Assembly (NCBI GenBank): GCA_032717465.1 | Contig: CM064671.1 | Coordinates: 53,189,998-53,253,997 of the forward strand | DNA from: Coenobita brevimanus | Taxonomy: Eukaryota; Arthropoda; Malacostraca; Decapoda; Coenobitidae | Length of the DNA stretch: 64,000 nucleotides | Direction: 5' to 3' | Shown here: in pieces, positions 22,422 to 33,764 of the stretch | Layout: every line of letters starts with the position of its first letter | How positions within the stretch are numbered: the first letter of the stretch is position 1 | Position numbers and translations under genes: made by a program | Notes under the pieces: model-generated | What the model saw: the letters and a program-made list of their open reading frames with translations, nothing else | Database searches by the model: none | What the model was told of the DNA's origin: nothing

Positions 22422-22915
22422 CATAGCATTTTTTTTTTTTTCAGTTTTATGATTCTCATCCAGTCACTCCACATCCACTTGGGTACGGAATTAAACAGAT
22501 TTTGGTGGACACTGCCCCATCCGGCTCTCAGAGATCGCCCAATGGTTCCTTCCTGAAGTTCAGGTCAGTTGAGATATTGAAAACATCAAGTCTTCAGTAA
22601 GCACTAAGTTTTAGTCTCCAAACTCTTCACCAATTATATTTGGAACATTTGTCCCTGAATATACAGATGGTTCGAAGTCAGACACTGGTGTTGAATTTGG
22701 TTTAAGGTAAAAGGAAAGGGAGGGGGTGGACGCCATAAGGCGCTAGACCACAGTGCTAATCCCAATAATTTAGGCGTTTCAGCCAGTGGTAGGAAGTTCA
22801 CCAAATATCCTACTATACATAGCCACTGCATTGTTCACGTTACCACAATTTCCTCGCGTCGGTGTCAACCTACAGTGGTGGTTTTCAATCCTTTTTTGTA
22901 AAAATGCACACACAC
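21591..22915 (-). other. Intron 4 of the IR-like gene, 3' part before the hAT-like element
   Basis: It holds the (GA)n run 21597-21619 that forms the exon 5 polypyrimidine tract on the minus strand, and a 50-bp (TG)n array at 22371-22420 followed by a T run. No coding signal beyond repeat-derived ORFs. Intron 4 as a whole runs 21591-36748. Confidence 0.5.
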
Positions 22916-23184
22916 CAGTGTTGTAGTCAATACCAGGCACCTCGAGACGAAGACAAAGACCAAGACCAGATCCTTCAAGACCAAAACCAAGACCAAGACC
23001 AGACCCTCCGAGACCAAGACCAAGAATTTATGTGTCTCCTGAATGAATGAAAAGTAGCTGCAGCCTGCAGGTGCTGCACTGGTGGTCAGTTGTCATGGAC
23101 GTCTCGGCCCCTCGAGTGAGTGCACTTGTACCCCAATCACCCAGTTGTAGATTATGTATCGATGCGATACTCAACACGTTTTAA

Positions 23185-23941
23185 CCCATCACGTCCCGAG
23201 GTTTTCCGCACCTCCGACATCCCCCAGTCCCGAGGTATTTCGAAAATTTTTTTTTTGGCTAAAACCTTCGCTTTTAGTGAGAAACATCGAAAATTCATAG
23301 AGAAATCGCTCACCTGAGGTTTAAAGTGCCCAATCCAGGTAGGAGTTCCTCCTTACCTGAGTGGGTTTTCTAACATGCTGGCACCAAAGAAAACGAGTTC
23401 TATGGGAGGATAACTATTTTATCCACTCATAAACGGTATTTATTTATTTACTTGGTACGAATGTATATGTAGTATGAGAGTATATTGGTTTTCAAGCAGT
23501 AATAAAGGCATTATAAGTGTTGTTTCACTCACTAACTAATCACCATACCTGACCTTTTTTTGCCACATTACCTGATCATTATTTCTGGCTGTTTCTTCTT
23601 CTAATGCTATGTAAACATTGTCCTCCACATTGTCATCGATTGAGGAATCACTCTGGCCCTGAATATCTTTACTAGGCAGGTCACTGGTAACAGGTCCTTT
23701 GCCAAGACAATGGCATGAGGGGGGGAGGGGGGAAGTTATGCAGTGTAAGGCATTGTCCCTGCTTGGCATCTTGTAGAGGAATAGAGGAAGGTGTCCCGTG
23801 TATACATACGAAAAATCACGTGCGAAAATTGAAAATTGTCGAAATTAGGGACCTTGCAATTCCACGACGTACTGGTACGTCGCCGGGACTGGCAAATGCA
23901 AATCGTTGCAACGTACCCATACGTCGACAGGATGGGACGAG
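23185..23941 (-). mobile_element. pB-M1: internally deleted derivative of the 15.3-kb piggyBac
   Basis: 757 bp flanked by TTAA (23181-23184 and 23942-23945). Its left end matches the reverse complement of the piggyBac right end (CCGAGGTTTTCCGCACCTC), and its right end matches the reverse complement of the left end, including the subterminal repeat. The only coding remnant (23769-23536, minus) resembles the acidic transposase N-terminus (DNVYIALEEETARNND against DKDYVQPEEEETTSSD). It is therefore a MITE-like product of that family, nested in the hAT-like element. Confidence 0.8.
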
Positions 23942-25478
23942 TTAAACAAAGTTAAGTTGATTATCGCACATGAGTTGAATGAGGTCGAGGAGATTCTGGA
24001 AAGTCAATTACTAAGAAGAATGAAAGAGAGAAGAGGGCAATAGGGATAATACCCAGGGCCAAAACTTAAGAGTATGGAGGGACCAGGGCCCACACCAGGA
24101 CTGTGACAATTTTGCTTCTTTTTTTCTGGCCCGTGTCAAGTGTTTTCCAAGAAACCCAGGGCGCGGTCATAGCTCTCTGAGGCCGTGCACACCGATGTTG
24201 CGGCCTTTGAAAGTTTTTTAAGTTCATAAACTTTTGAATGTACGGTTATGATGTTATAATGTATGGTGTTGCATACTTTGTCAGTGCCATCGTACTCATG
24301 GATAGCTGTATCTTCCTCATGCAAAAGCTGGTTTTCGGAAGACTAATTTTCACACTTCTTTCTGAGCTTTACCCGTGCCAAACGTTCCATACACAACATA
24401 TTCATTTTTCGTTTATTGTGAATAGTCGAGAGGGACTACCTATTTTTCAGGATAATTACACGAGACTGAAGGAGTTTTGGGATACAGAGGTGGGGAGTAA
24501 AATAATTTCATAAATATAAAATATATGTTTTACGTCCATAAGTGCTCTAAATACTTCTTACGGTTGTACCCACTATTTGTTTAAGAGAACAGTTTTCACT
24601 AACTTTCCTTCTTGAAAGGGGCCCTCATTCGAGTCTACTCACTGCCCTTCATGCTACTACATATGATTTATCGGCCCCCAGGTGGCCCCCCACATTAATG
24701 GGGCTAGAAACTCCACTTTGCCACATGGCCACGGTTCCCCACTCATAGGTGAATAATATGTATGAAACACGAGGGTGGCTGTGAAATGCTAGAAAATATT
24801 CTGATTTCTTCTAAAAACGTCACAGAAATCACTGCAGGCCTCCGTGATAGCCATTCCAAAGCTCTGAATGGTCATAACTCGAAAGGTTGGAAGCCACTGA
24901 TGTCTGACTTGGCCCCCATTGCTCCTAAATCCTAGCTATGCCCCTGTAAGGAAGGAAATATATTTACAAAATTTAATGTACGTGAACAACTGACCATCTA
25001 GGTAAAATAATTCTGCTTTCATTGCTTCATTGGCATGAAGAAACAAACATAGGAAAACATAAATTTTTGTGGTTATGTTTCCTGAGCGAACTAGCTGAAC
25101 CTGTAGTGTACGTGTACGAAGGGTGCGGGGATTGCATACACCATACACGTATATGAAATGCACGGAGGTGAACAGAGCTGCAAACAAGCATGCGTGCAAG
25201 CGGAGATTATCACTGCACGAATGGCCACCTCATGCATGCTCTCTCGACTCGCACGCACTCTATCGGTGCCCACAGGGCTCATCTCGTGCATCATCACCGT
25301 AGCGCTAGCCAGGCAGTATCTATAAACAGTACAACGCTGTATGGCGCGCCGTGAATCGAATCAGCCATAATTTTTATCCTTGTATGATCATAAATTCTGA
25401 CCTTCCCCACACAGCGATGCACTTTGTATTGATGATCTCGACCTAATCTCGAGCCAAAACTCCAAGACCAGAAGCTTC

Positions 25479-25575
25479 GAGACCAAGATCAAGACCAAGA
25501 TCACGTCAAGTGAGACCAAGATCAAGACCAAGATCACGTCAAGTGAGACCAAGATCAAGACCAAGACCACATCAA
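25479..25575. repeat. 33-bp tandem repeat in the hAT-like right end
   Basis: A unit starting GAGACCAAGATCAAGACC begins at 25479, 25512 and 25545. It is followed by the palindromic GAGACCGGTCTC and further GAGACC motifs up to the terminal repeat. The left end of the element (22960-23030) has the related CAAGACC series. Confidence 0.75.
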
Positions 25576-25710
25576 ACAGGTCTTGAGACCGGTCTCGAGG
25601 CCGGTCGTGGTCTCGAGACCTACAACACTGACACACACACACACAAAATATTTTCTGGAATGTCTACTTCTCCTCTCTTTTAAATAATAATGGAATATCA
25701 GTCTATTTAA

Positions 25711-26345
<635 letters not shown>

Positions 26346-26640
26346 GCAGCTGTTGTCACTCGACTCAAATTTCCACACATCCTATATTTGTTGGGAGGCA
26401 ACATGAGACAGTACGGCAGAGATTCCCAAACTATGTGCTGCAGCACACTAATGTGCCGCCATTATATCCTATGTCGCAAAAATTTGCTGTTGATTTAGAT
26501 CTCTGCAATTAAATTGCTGTAAACTACCATTTCTCGTAATCTAGGGTGAATGATTAATCTTGAGTGCATGTCGTTCTTTTAATGTATGCAACCTCGTAAA
26601 CAGTTTTGCTGAAATGTATAACATGAAAATAATGAACACA
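26346..26640. other. No gene; possible hAT terminal fragment
   Basis: CAGAGATTCCCAAACTATG at 26417, followed by a self-complementary TGTGCTGCAGCACA stretch and AATGTGCCGCC, resembles the start of a widespread hAT subgroup. No opposite end was found, so only a fragment can be suggested. Confidence 0.35.
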
Positions 26641-29516
26641 TTCTTTCACCAAAGAACAGGCAGAAAATAGACTTAGAGACGACATAATGGAGGAGATAAG
26701 AATGAAATCGACATCATTATAGCAGATAAAAATAACATGGTGATAAATGTCACATATCAACAAGGTAAATATAGGAAGTGACTATAGAATGGTGGGTTGC
26801 ACAGCCAGATTCAATTGCAGAAGTGAAAGAAAGTATCTGATTAAATATAAAATCCTTTGACCCATAAAAGTAAGTGAACACAAAGCTGCTTTTCAGTTTG
26901 AAATGACAAACACATTTCAGGCTTTAAGTTATCCTGAATCTGATACTGATGAGCTGAACAGTAGACCAGCAAAAGTGCCAAGAGAATTAGCGGAGGTATT
27001 AGAGAATGCTAATACAACCAAAACAAACAAGTTGCAAAAAGTACGCTCAAGCTCATCAAAAGAAGAAAGGAGATGAAACTAAAAACAAAGATGATATAGA
27101 AAAGACGGAATTAAAGAACATTATGAACAGGAGCTATAGAGATGAAAAAAGAAAGAGACACATGGTTCAGATCAAAGAAACCATCAAACAAGAAAAAAAA
27201 AATCTGAGACAGGTCCGAAGTAAAATGGCAGTAGGAAGACAACAAATCATTTCACTGAAAGACAAAAACGGTGAAGTCTTTATAATTTGACGATTAACTG
27301 TATGCATCGAAGACAATAGTACTAATAGCTATGTTTTCAGTTGACACCAGTGAAATACCTCAGGTAAGACGAGACGAAGTAAATATTTCTCTTAAAAGAT
27401 TGAAAGAAGGAAGGCCACAGAAGATGGAATAATAGCAGATTTACTGTCAGATATAGCAGTAAAAATACGAAACATGTTCGCCCACTTATTTACTTAGTGT
27501 ATAAAGAAGTAGAAAATTCCCAAAACATGGTGTAATGGAAGAGTTATTTTGCACTACAAAAACGGCGACTCAAAAGATCTTATTATCTATCGACTCATTG
27601 GTTATTATAAGTTCTTTACAAACTCGTTACTAAAGTCCTTTCAAACAGTTTAACAACAAATTTGGGAAGAAAAAAATCTTATGATCAGGCAGACTTCCGA
27701 AGTGGGTATTTGACTACAGATCAGCTACACAAAATGAATCAACTGAGAAAATACCAGATAATAACATACCACTGTGCTTAGGTTATGCTGATTAGGAAAA
27801 GGCTTGCGACTCAGTGTAGCATATAGCAATTATACATTTACTGCAGGAACAAAGAGTAAATGGGAAGATCATGAAACTGCCCGTAAACATAATTATATAA
27901 AGAGGGAACTCCTTCAGTTAAATTACATAAAGACTCTGAAAAAAAAGTAAGATTGAGAAGGGCATGCACAAAGGAGATACATTTCACCAAAATGCATTAC
28001 AGCATGCCTCGAAACTATTTTGAGAAAGCTAGACGTGGAATCCAGAGTAGTAAAGACAGATGGAGACAAGCTAAACCACAGGTATACCCACTAATGTTTA
28101 ATAATATTCAGCTTAATCCTGCATCATCCTTGAACATGCTTGGGGTTTCATTTACTCGGGATTTATCTTGGAAAGATCATATTACATCTCTTGTAAAATC
28201 TGCTTCCAAGAGATTGGGTGTGCTAAGCCGACTCCGCTCTTTCTTTACCCCTGCACAATTGTTGACTCTATACAGGGGTTTTATCCGCCCCTGTGTGGAG
28301 TACAACTCTCATGTGTGGGGAGGCTCCCAACATACAGGTCTTCTCAACAGGGTGGAGTCAAAGGCTTTTCGTCTCATTAACTCTCCACCTTTTACTGACT
28401 CCCTTCAACCTCTGTATCTTCGCCGCACTGTTGCATCTTTATCTCTTTTCTATCGCTACTTTAATGGTCACTGCTCCTCTGAACTGTCTGCTTGCATTCC
28501 TCCACCTCTACGACGGGCGCGTAGCACCCGTCTGGCAGCAAACTCTCATCCCTTTTCTGTCCAACTCTCTAATGCAAGAGTTAACCGTTACTCCCAGTCT
28601 TTCATTTATGCAACAGGTCAGCTCTGGAACTGTCTCCCTCTGTCTGTATTTCCTGCTGCCTATGATCTCCAGTCTTTCAAACGCAGTGTGTCCAGGCATC
28701 TCAAAATGATCGGATCTTGTATTTTGTTTTTTTCTTGGAGGGAACTGTTACTAAGGGCTCATGGCCTTTGGTTCCTTCTTCCTCGCTTAAAAAAAAAAAA
28801 AATAAGATTTGCAGATGACATTGTCCTAATCTCAAAAACAGCACAGACATTGCAAGAAATGTTAATGATCTAAAGATAGTTTCAAAATATTGGTAAAGAT
28901 GAACTGGAGTGAAATTAATGTTTATTCCACATACACCAAAGAGCATCATCAGAGTAAGCAATGAAATTCTTGAAGAAGTAAATTAGATTATTTACTTGGT
29001 CGAAATACTATAACTAGCGAAAGACCATGATAGCGAATTATAACAACACATTATAATTGGATGGAATTGGATGGAAAACTTTCGGTAATCATAGAGACAG
29101 TATGAAATGTAGCTTGCCAATATGTATGAAACAAAAAATGTATAGCAAATGTATAATCCCAGCTATGACGTTCGGTTGTGAGACCTGGAAACTGACAAAG
29201 TTGATCGAAAATCAACTATTCCGTTCTCAAGGAGCAATGGAAAAATCAATGTTGGGAATATTTTTAAGAGACTGCCGGCAACTTGGCTGAGAGGGCAGAA
29301 TAAAGTCATAAACTTTATAGATATTATAAAAGAACAGAAATGGAGGGGGGCAGGTAATGTAGCAAGAAGAAGAGATGACCGATGGAGCAAAAGGCTGCCT
29401 GACTGAACTCCTGCAGATAGTAAGTGTAGCAGAAAAACACCAGGCAGGAGGTGCAGATATGAGATACAGAAGTTTGCAAGCAAAACGTGGCTGATGATAA
29501 TGATAATGATGATGAT
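26641..29516 (+). pseudogene. LINE-E: decayed RTE-like retrotransposon, interrupted by LINE-B
   Basis: An old EN-RT retroelement on the plus strand, with many stops. Recognisable pieces in order: the endonuclease end (DKNEIDIIIADKNNMVINV near 26690), a linker (LNSRPAKVPRELAEVLENAN), EIPQVRRDEVNISLKRLKEG near 27350, DQADFRSGYLTTDQLHKMNQ near 27690, the catalytic IRFADDIVLISKTAQTL at 28800-28850, MTFGCETWKLTK near 29165, and VARRRDDRWSKRLPD near 29360-29405. It ends in a (GAT)n-type tail at about 29493-29516, as RTE-like elements often do. LINE-B was inserted between its GDKLN segment and FADD box at 28080-28803. Confidence 0.7.
28080..28803 (+). pseudogene. LINE-B 3' fragment (copy 1) inside LINE-E
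   Basis: A 5'-truncated LINE-B. One long frame reads LGVSFTRDLSWKDHITSLVK, ASKRLGVLSRLRSFFTPAQL, RPCVEYNSHVWGGSQHTGLL, RRTVASLSLFYRYFNGHCSS and ATGQLWNCLPLSVFPAAYDL, the C-terminal part of a Jockey/CR1-like RT. The coding region ends in the F-K-R-S-V-S-R-H-L segment, followed by a short 3' UTR and poly(A) at 28791-28803. It interrupts LINE-E immediately before its FADD codons. The frame is intact over about 230 residues, so this copy is much younger than its host element. There is no RT catalytic region. Confidence 0.8.
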
Positions 29517-29556
29517 ACACACACACACAAACACACACACACACACACACACACAA

Positions 29557-29587
<31 letters not shown>

Positions 29588-29588
29588 G
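29517..29588. repeat. (AC)n-(AT)n junction between two tail-to-tail LINEs
   Basis: (AC)n at 29517-29554 followed by (AT)n at 29559-29587. It lies between the 3' end of LINE-E (plus) and the 3' end of LINE-B copy 2 (minus). Confidence 0.9.
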
Positions 29589-30685
29589 ATGCTAGAAAGA
29601 AGGAACTAAAGGCTAGGAGCCCGCTAACGGTTCCTTCCCAGATAAAAAAAAACAATACAAAAGAGAGCCAAAATCAAGATCCATTCATTTCGAGATGCCT
29701 GGACACAATGCGTTTGAAAGACTTGAGATCATAGGAAGTAGGAAATATAAACAGAGGAAGACAGTTCCAGAGCTGAGCTGTTGCAAAAATGAAGGACTGG
29801 GAGTAACGGTTAACTTTTGCATTAGAGAGTCGGACAGAAAAGGGATGAGAGTTCGTTGCTAAACGGGTGCTCGTAGAGATGGAGGGATGCAAGCAGACAG
29901 TTCAGAGGAGCAGCATCAGTGCAGTGAAGAGACTTAGGTTGAAGGGAGCCAGTAAGAGGAGGAGAGTTAATGAGGCAAATAGCCTTTGACTCCACCCTAC
30001 TGAGAAGAGCTGTATGTGGGGAGCCTCCCAACACATGCAAGTTGTACTCTACACAGGGGCAAATAAAACCCATGTATAAAGTCAACAACTGTGCAGGGGT
30101 AAAGAAGGTATGGACTCGGCTTAGCACACCTATTCTCTTGGAAGCAGATTTTACAAGAGATGCAATTTGATTTTTCCAAGATTAATCCCAAGTGCATGAA
30201 ACCCCAAGCATGTTCAAGTATGATGCAGGATTAAGCTGGATATTATTAAATATAAGTGGGTACTCCTGTGGAAGATTGTGTCGGGTTGATACGTGTAAAA
30301 ACTGAGTTTTTGATTCATTTAAAACAAGATTATTTTTGCCCAGTCAGAGATAAGAGCCAAGTGAGACATTAGGTGTGCCAAAGCCTCATCCCTTTGTTGA
30401 AGCAACTGCTGAGATGGACGTTGCGGTAACCTAATGGAAAAGGCGAAGGGTGGAATCATCAGTGTACGAGTGGATAGGGTTAGACGTACAGATTAAAAGA
30501 TCATTGATGAATAAAAGGAAGAGAGTTGGTGATAAGGAAGAGCCCAGAGGAACACCATTGTTGACAGATCTAGGAGAAGTACGATGGCCGTCTACAGCAG
30601 CGGCCATAGAACGACCAGAAAGAAAGCTATAGATGAAGGCACAGATAGAAGGAGATTAACCATAAGAGGGCAGTTTGAAAATTAA

Positions 30686-32474
30686 CCCACCCCGTACCGA
30701 CCAATTTATTACCAAACTCACCCTGAAAACCTGACAAATTTTCAACTTTTTTTTGGCTCAAACCTGTGCTTTTGTTGAGAAACAGTGGAAAAATCACCAA
30801 AACAGTGCTTACCTATGCTTATAAGTGGTTGGGACAGGTATGCCTCCGTGCACCTGGGCCTCTTACTCTGTAGAAGCACGATGCAGCTGCTGCGTTTTCT
30901 AAGGTGGGGTAACTATTCGAAACCACGCAAGACACATAAATATACATTTATTTGGTCAACATTTACATATACTACAAGAAAATATTGGTTTTCAACAAAA
31001 AATATAGGCGATATTAGCATAGATTCATTATTGGAACACCTGAAAATCGCCGATTTCTTGCACAACTGACTCCCTGAGACTGTTGAATCAACTTACATTC
31101 TATTTCTCAACTTACATTATACCTTTGTAAGATCATTATACCATTTTCAACTTTCTATAACAGTTATCACATATTGACAGCCCTTACTATTACACTGAGT
31201 GTAATATTATCGCATATTGACATGCCTTACTATTATAGTGAGTGTGATATTCTCGCAAGCACACAGTACTGTATTACATTCTATTCTTCAACTTCCATTA
31301 TACTTTTCCAAAAACATTATTACCATTTTCCAACCTTCTATAATTGTTATCACATATATAAATGACGTAGCATTATAGTGAGCGTGATATTCTCGCAAGC
31401 AAACAGTATTACATTCTATTCTTCAACTTCCATTATATTTTTCCACAAAGATTTTTACCATTTTCCAACCTTCTGTAATTGTTATCACATATATATTGTA
31501 CATGACTTAGTAGTATAGTGAGCGTGACACAGTATCAAATATTTACTAGCCTTACTAGAGTGTGTGTACATACACACATTATCAGGGAGTGGAGGAGAGG
31601 GTGGTGGGGGTGGTTGGGGAAGTGGAGAGCGGCGCCCTTCCCCACTTGCATTCCTTTTTCCTTTCTCTTTTCCTTTCCCCTTCACCTTCCCTTCTGTCCC
31701 TTTTCCCACTTCACGGGGCTGTGAGGAGGGAGCGCGGGAGTTCCCTGCCTGCCATCACCACTTTCACTTTCTACATCACTCACTCCTACGCCTACACTGC
31801 CGCCTTCCCCAGACAGAACAACAGGCCCATGCCTTACACGCCTCCTTGCCCCTTCTGTTCCATGTGGCGAGATCCGTTCTGACCCGAACCACTTGGGAAC
31901 ACCACGTCCACCTGCTCCGTCATTGTCCTTGTCCCCGTCCTCGTCCTCGTCTGACCCTCTGTGCACAGGATGGAGAGAGCTGCATGCACGTCCTCGTTGT
32001 CTAGCCTGGCCTACCCTTGCCTGATGATATACAACATACCGCTGCTTCCTTGGTGATGGTAACTCCTCGTCACTACTGCTCATCTCCTCGTCAGGTAGCA
32101 CATAGTCTTTGTCAAGACCTCATCGTCGACTTGCGAATCACTGTTGCCAGTGAAGGCCTCGGCTGGGTAGGCATCCAGGATGGCTTGGATTTTCTCGTCA
32201 GAGAGACCTCGGCGTGCCATATCTGTCCTGGGTCACTGGTAACATATGAGTGGCCGAGTCAAAGGTGAGCGTGGGTCACGCGGGGTCAGGGAGTGTCCCC
32301 ACCTGGTGGCAGGTAGAGGAAGATGTCATGCGTCTATGTACCAAAAATCATGCTCGAAATATAAAAACTGTACAAACGGCGGACCTTGCAATTGCGAAAC
32401 GTACACGATATGTTGTGGGGACTCACCATGAAAAAAGTTGCAACGTGCATCGTCCGTTGTGGCTACAGGACAAG
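30686..32474 (-). mobile_element. pB-M2: deleted piggyBac derivative retaining transposase N-terminal coding
   Basis: 1789 bp between TTAA at 30682-30685 and 32475-32478. The ends resemble the 15.3-kb piggyBac but are more diverged (CCCACCCCGTACCGACC at the left; GTTGCAACG retained in the right subterminal region). A frame on the minus strand (32101-31682) reads DEEMSSSDEELPSPRKQRYV, then DEDEDGDKDND, matching the acidic N-terminal extension of the full transposase (SSDEEVPSPRKRQYVPY). The catalytic core is missing. The insertion splits LINE-B copy 2. Confidence 0.75.
31682..32101 (-). pseudogene. piggyBac transposase N-terminal remnant
   Basis: An open stretch of 139 codons within pB-M2, equivalent to about residues 40-200 of the full-length transposase at 15525. 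It keeps SSSDEELPSPRKQRYVVY and the acidic run, plus a W-F/Y-G motif (PKWFGSERIS against ATWYGREVIT). Downstream it becomes Gly/Ser/Lys-rich. No catalytic aspartate is present. Confidence 0.7.
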
Positions 32475-32653
32475 TTAAAGATTTATGCCAGACTTGATCG
32501 AAAGCCTTTTAGATGTCAAGTGCAATGACAAAGCTTTCGCCAAAGTCCCGAAAGGAGGATGACAACGAGTCTGAAAGGTTGGTGAGAAGATCGCCAGCAG
32601 AGCGTCCCTGACGGAACCCATACTGACGATCAGAAAGAAGGTTATGATAGGAA

Positions 32654-32688
<35 letters not shown>

Positions 32689-32698
32689 CTTACACACA

Positions 32699-33023
32699 CG
32701 GAGCCTCTGTGATACAGTGGTAGAGTGTGCGTTTTCCCACATGGGAGAACAAGGGTTCATGCCCCACCATGATAATAATCTTTGGGAGCGTTCTTCCAGC
32801 CATGCACTCCATTGGCGGACATAAGGGGTGCTGTGGTTGAACCAGTGTCGCGTACTATAAAGTATGCTTTCATCCACTCGGCTTGTGCGGGCCAATTACA
32901 CTTAGTTCACAGACTGCACACACATCCAAAGCCACTTCAACACTACAATCACACAAGCACTTCCATCCTATCTAAAGTCTCTCTTGGTAGAGAAACATAG
33001 GCTGTGGACACTCAGACGGATCA

Positions 33024-33025
<2 letters not shown>
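32699..33025 (+). mobile_element. SINE-G: tRNA-Gly-derived SINE
   Basis: The head resembles a tRNA-Gly: GATACAGTGGTAGAG (A-box-like), an anticodon loop TTCCCAC giving CCC, and GGGTTCATGCC (B-box-like, degenerate). The body ends with a segment (about 32884-33025) homologous to the reverse complement of 52430-52625: GGCCAATTACACTTAGTTC, CACACATCCAAAGCCACT and CAAGCACTTC. Both copies finish GATCAT followed by (AT)n. RNA polymerase III transcription of SINEs from such a head is known for the class; for this copy it is inference. Confidence 0.7.
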
Positions 33026-33091
<66 letters not shown>

Positions 33092-33098
33092 ATATATC
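33026..33098. repeat. (TA)n shared by the SINE tail and the R1 tail
   Basis: A TA array with a few interruptions, lying exactly between the 3' end of SINE-G (plus) and the 3' end of RTE R1 (minus). Confidence 0.9.
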
Positions 33099-33104
33099 AA
33101 TCTA

Positions 33105-33755
33105 TCACTCATTTCCTGTGGCACCCTCGGGGATGCAAAGGGCCTCGATGAACTCACACCACCACATCCTATCCTTTGCTAACTCCTCAAGATCTCCCCA
33201 ACACTCATCTCCAGCTTCCCGTCTCATTGTCCTCACCCACGTCTCTTTTGGCCTTCCTCTACTTCTCCTACCAAGTGCCACCCACCCTGGTGTACCTCGT
33301 ACTATTCCCTGTCTCCTATACACATGTCCTAGCCACTTCCATCGTGAGAATCTAACATATTCATCGATCGGCTGCACTCCCGTTATTTCTCTAATTCTAC
33401 TATTTGGTATCCTTTCCCACCACTTAACTCCTAATATTCTTCTAAGTGCTTTATTTTCAAACACCAAGAATTTATTTTCCATAGTCACTGTGCTGTACCA
33501 AGACTCGTGTCCATAAATTAAGATACTCCTAACCATTACCTTATAAAGTTTGATTTTTGTATGCACAGAGAAATTGTTATTATTCCAAATATTTTTAAGC
33601 ATTCCCATTGCCTGATTAGCCTTCTTTAACCTTTCCTCGAATTCAAAGTTCAAAGAACCATCCTTGGCTAAATAAGTACCTAAATATTTAAACCTATCAA
33701 CTTGCTTTACAACCATACCTCCAATTACACATTCCTGCGCATTTTCCATATTCAT
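33105..33755 (-). pseudogene. RTE R1 C-terminal domain
   Basis: The 216-codon continuation of the RT frame after a nonsense codon. It contains FKYLGTYLAKDGSLNFEFEE, VRSILIYGHESWYSTVTMEN, RRILGVKWWERIPNSRI, FSRWKWLGHVYRRQ and GRRSRGRPKETWVRTMRRE, the conserved thumb and C-terminal block of RTE-like proteins. It ends with the stop at 33105 just before the repeat tail. Confidence 0.85.
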
Positions 33756-33764
33756 ATTGATTAT

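Larger units (their letters stand above)
22916..25630. mobile_element. hAT-like non-autonomous DNA transposon
   Basis: The termini are CAGTGTTGTAG (22916) and CTACAACACTG (ending 25630), an 11-bp perfect terminal inverted repeat with a hAT-style CAGTG start. Both ends are flanked by ACACACAC (22908-22915 and 25631-25638), an 8-bp direct repeat as expected for hAT, though in low-complexity AC sequence. Subterminal regions on both sides are rich in GAGACC/CAAGACC motifs, including a 33-bp unit repeated nearly three times at 25479-25575. Without the nested piggyBac derivative it is about 1.95 kb. I found no transposase frame inside. Confidence 0.65.
29588..32661 (-). mobile_element. LINE-B copy 2, split by a piggyBac derivative
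   Basis: A minus-strand LINE-B. The 5' part (32661-32479) reads DRQYGFRQGRSAGDLLTNLS, FGESFVIALDI and, after one stop, a KAFDQVWHKSL motif A. It then breaks at the TTAA 32475-32478. The rest continues at 30681 (LIFKLPSYG) through a VNNGVPLGSSLSPTLF-like box and an IHSYTDDSTL box (catalytic A changed to T) to the C-terminal domain and 3' UTR at 29588. The RT parts join across the insertion in the order seen in other LINE-B copies. Multiple frameshifts are present. The 5' end abuts a (TA)n run at 32656-32684. Confidence 0.75.

Noticed and set aside
24136..24513. ORFs on both strands within the hAT-like element as a transposase remnant
   Set aside because: No hAT dimerisation, RNase H-like or BED zinc-finger motif could be recognised.
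32699..32770. Possible functional tRNA-Gly gene
   Set aside because: The B box is degenerate, the acceptor stem does not pair, and a non-tRNA body and tail follow that recur at 52431-52625. It is a SINE head.
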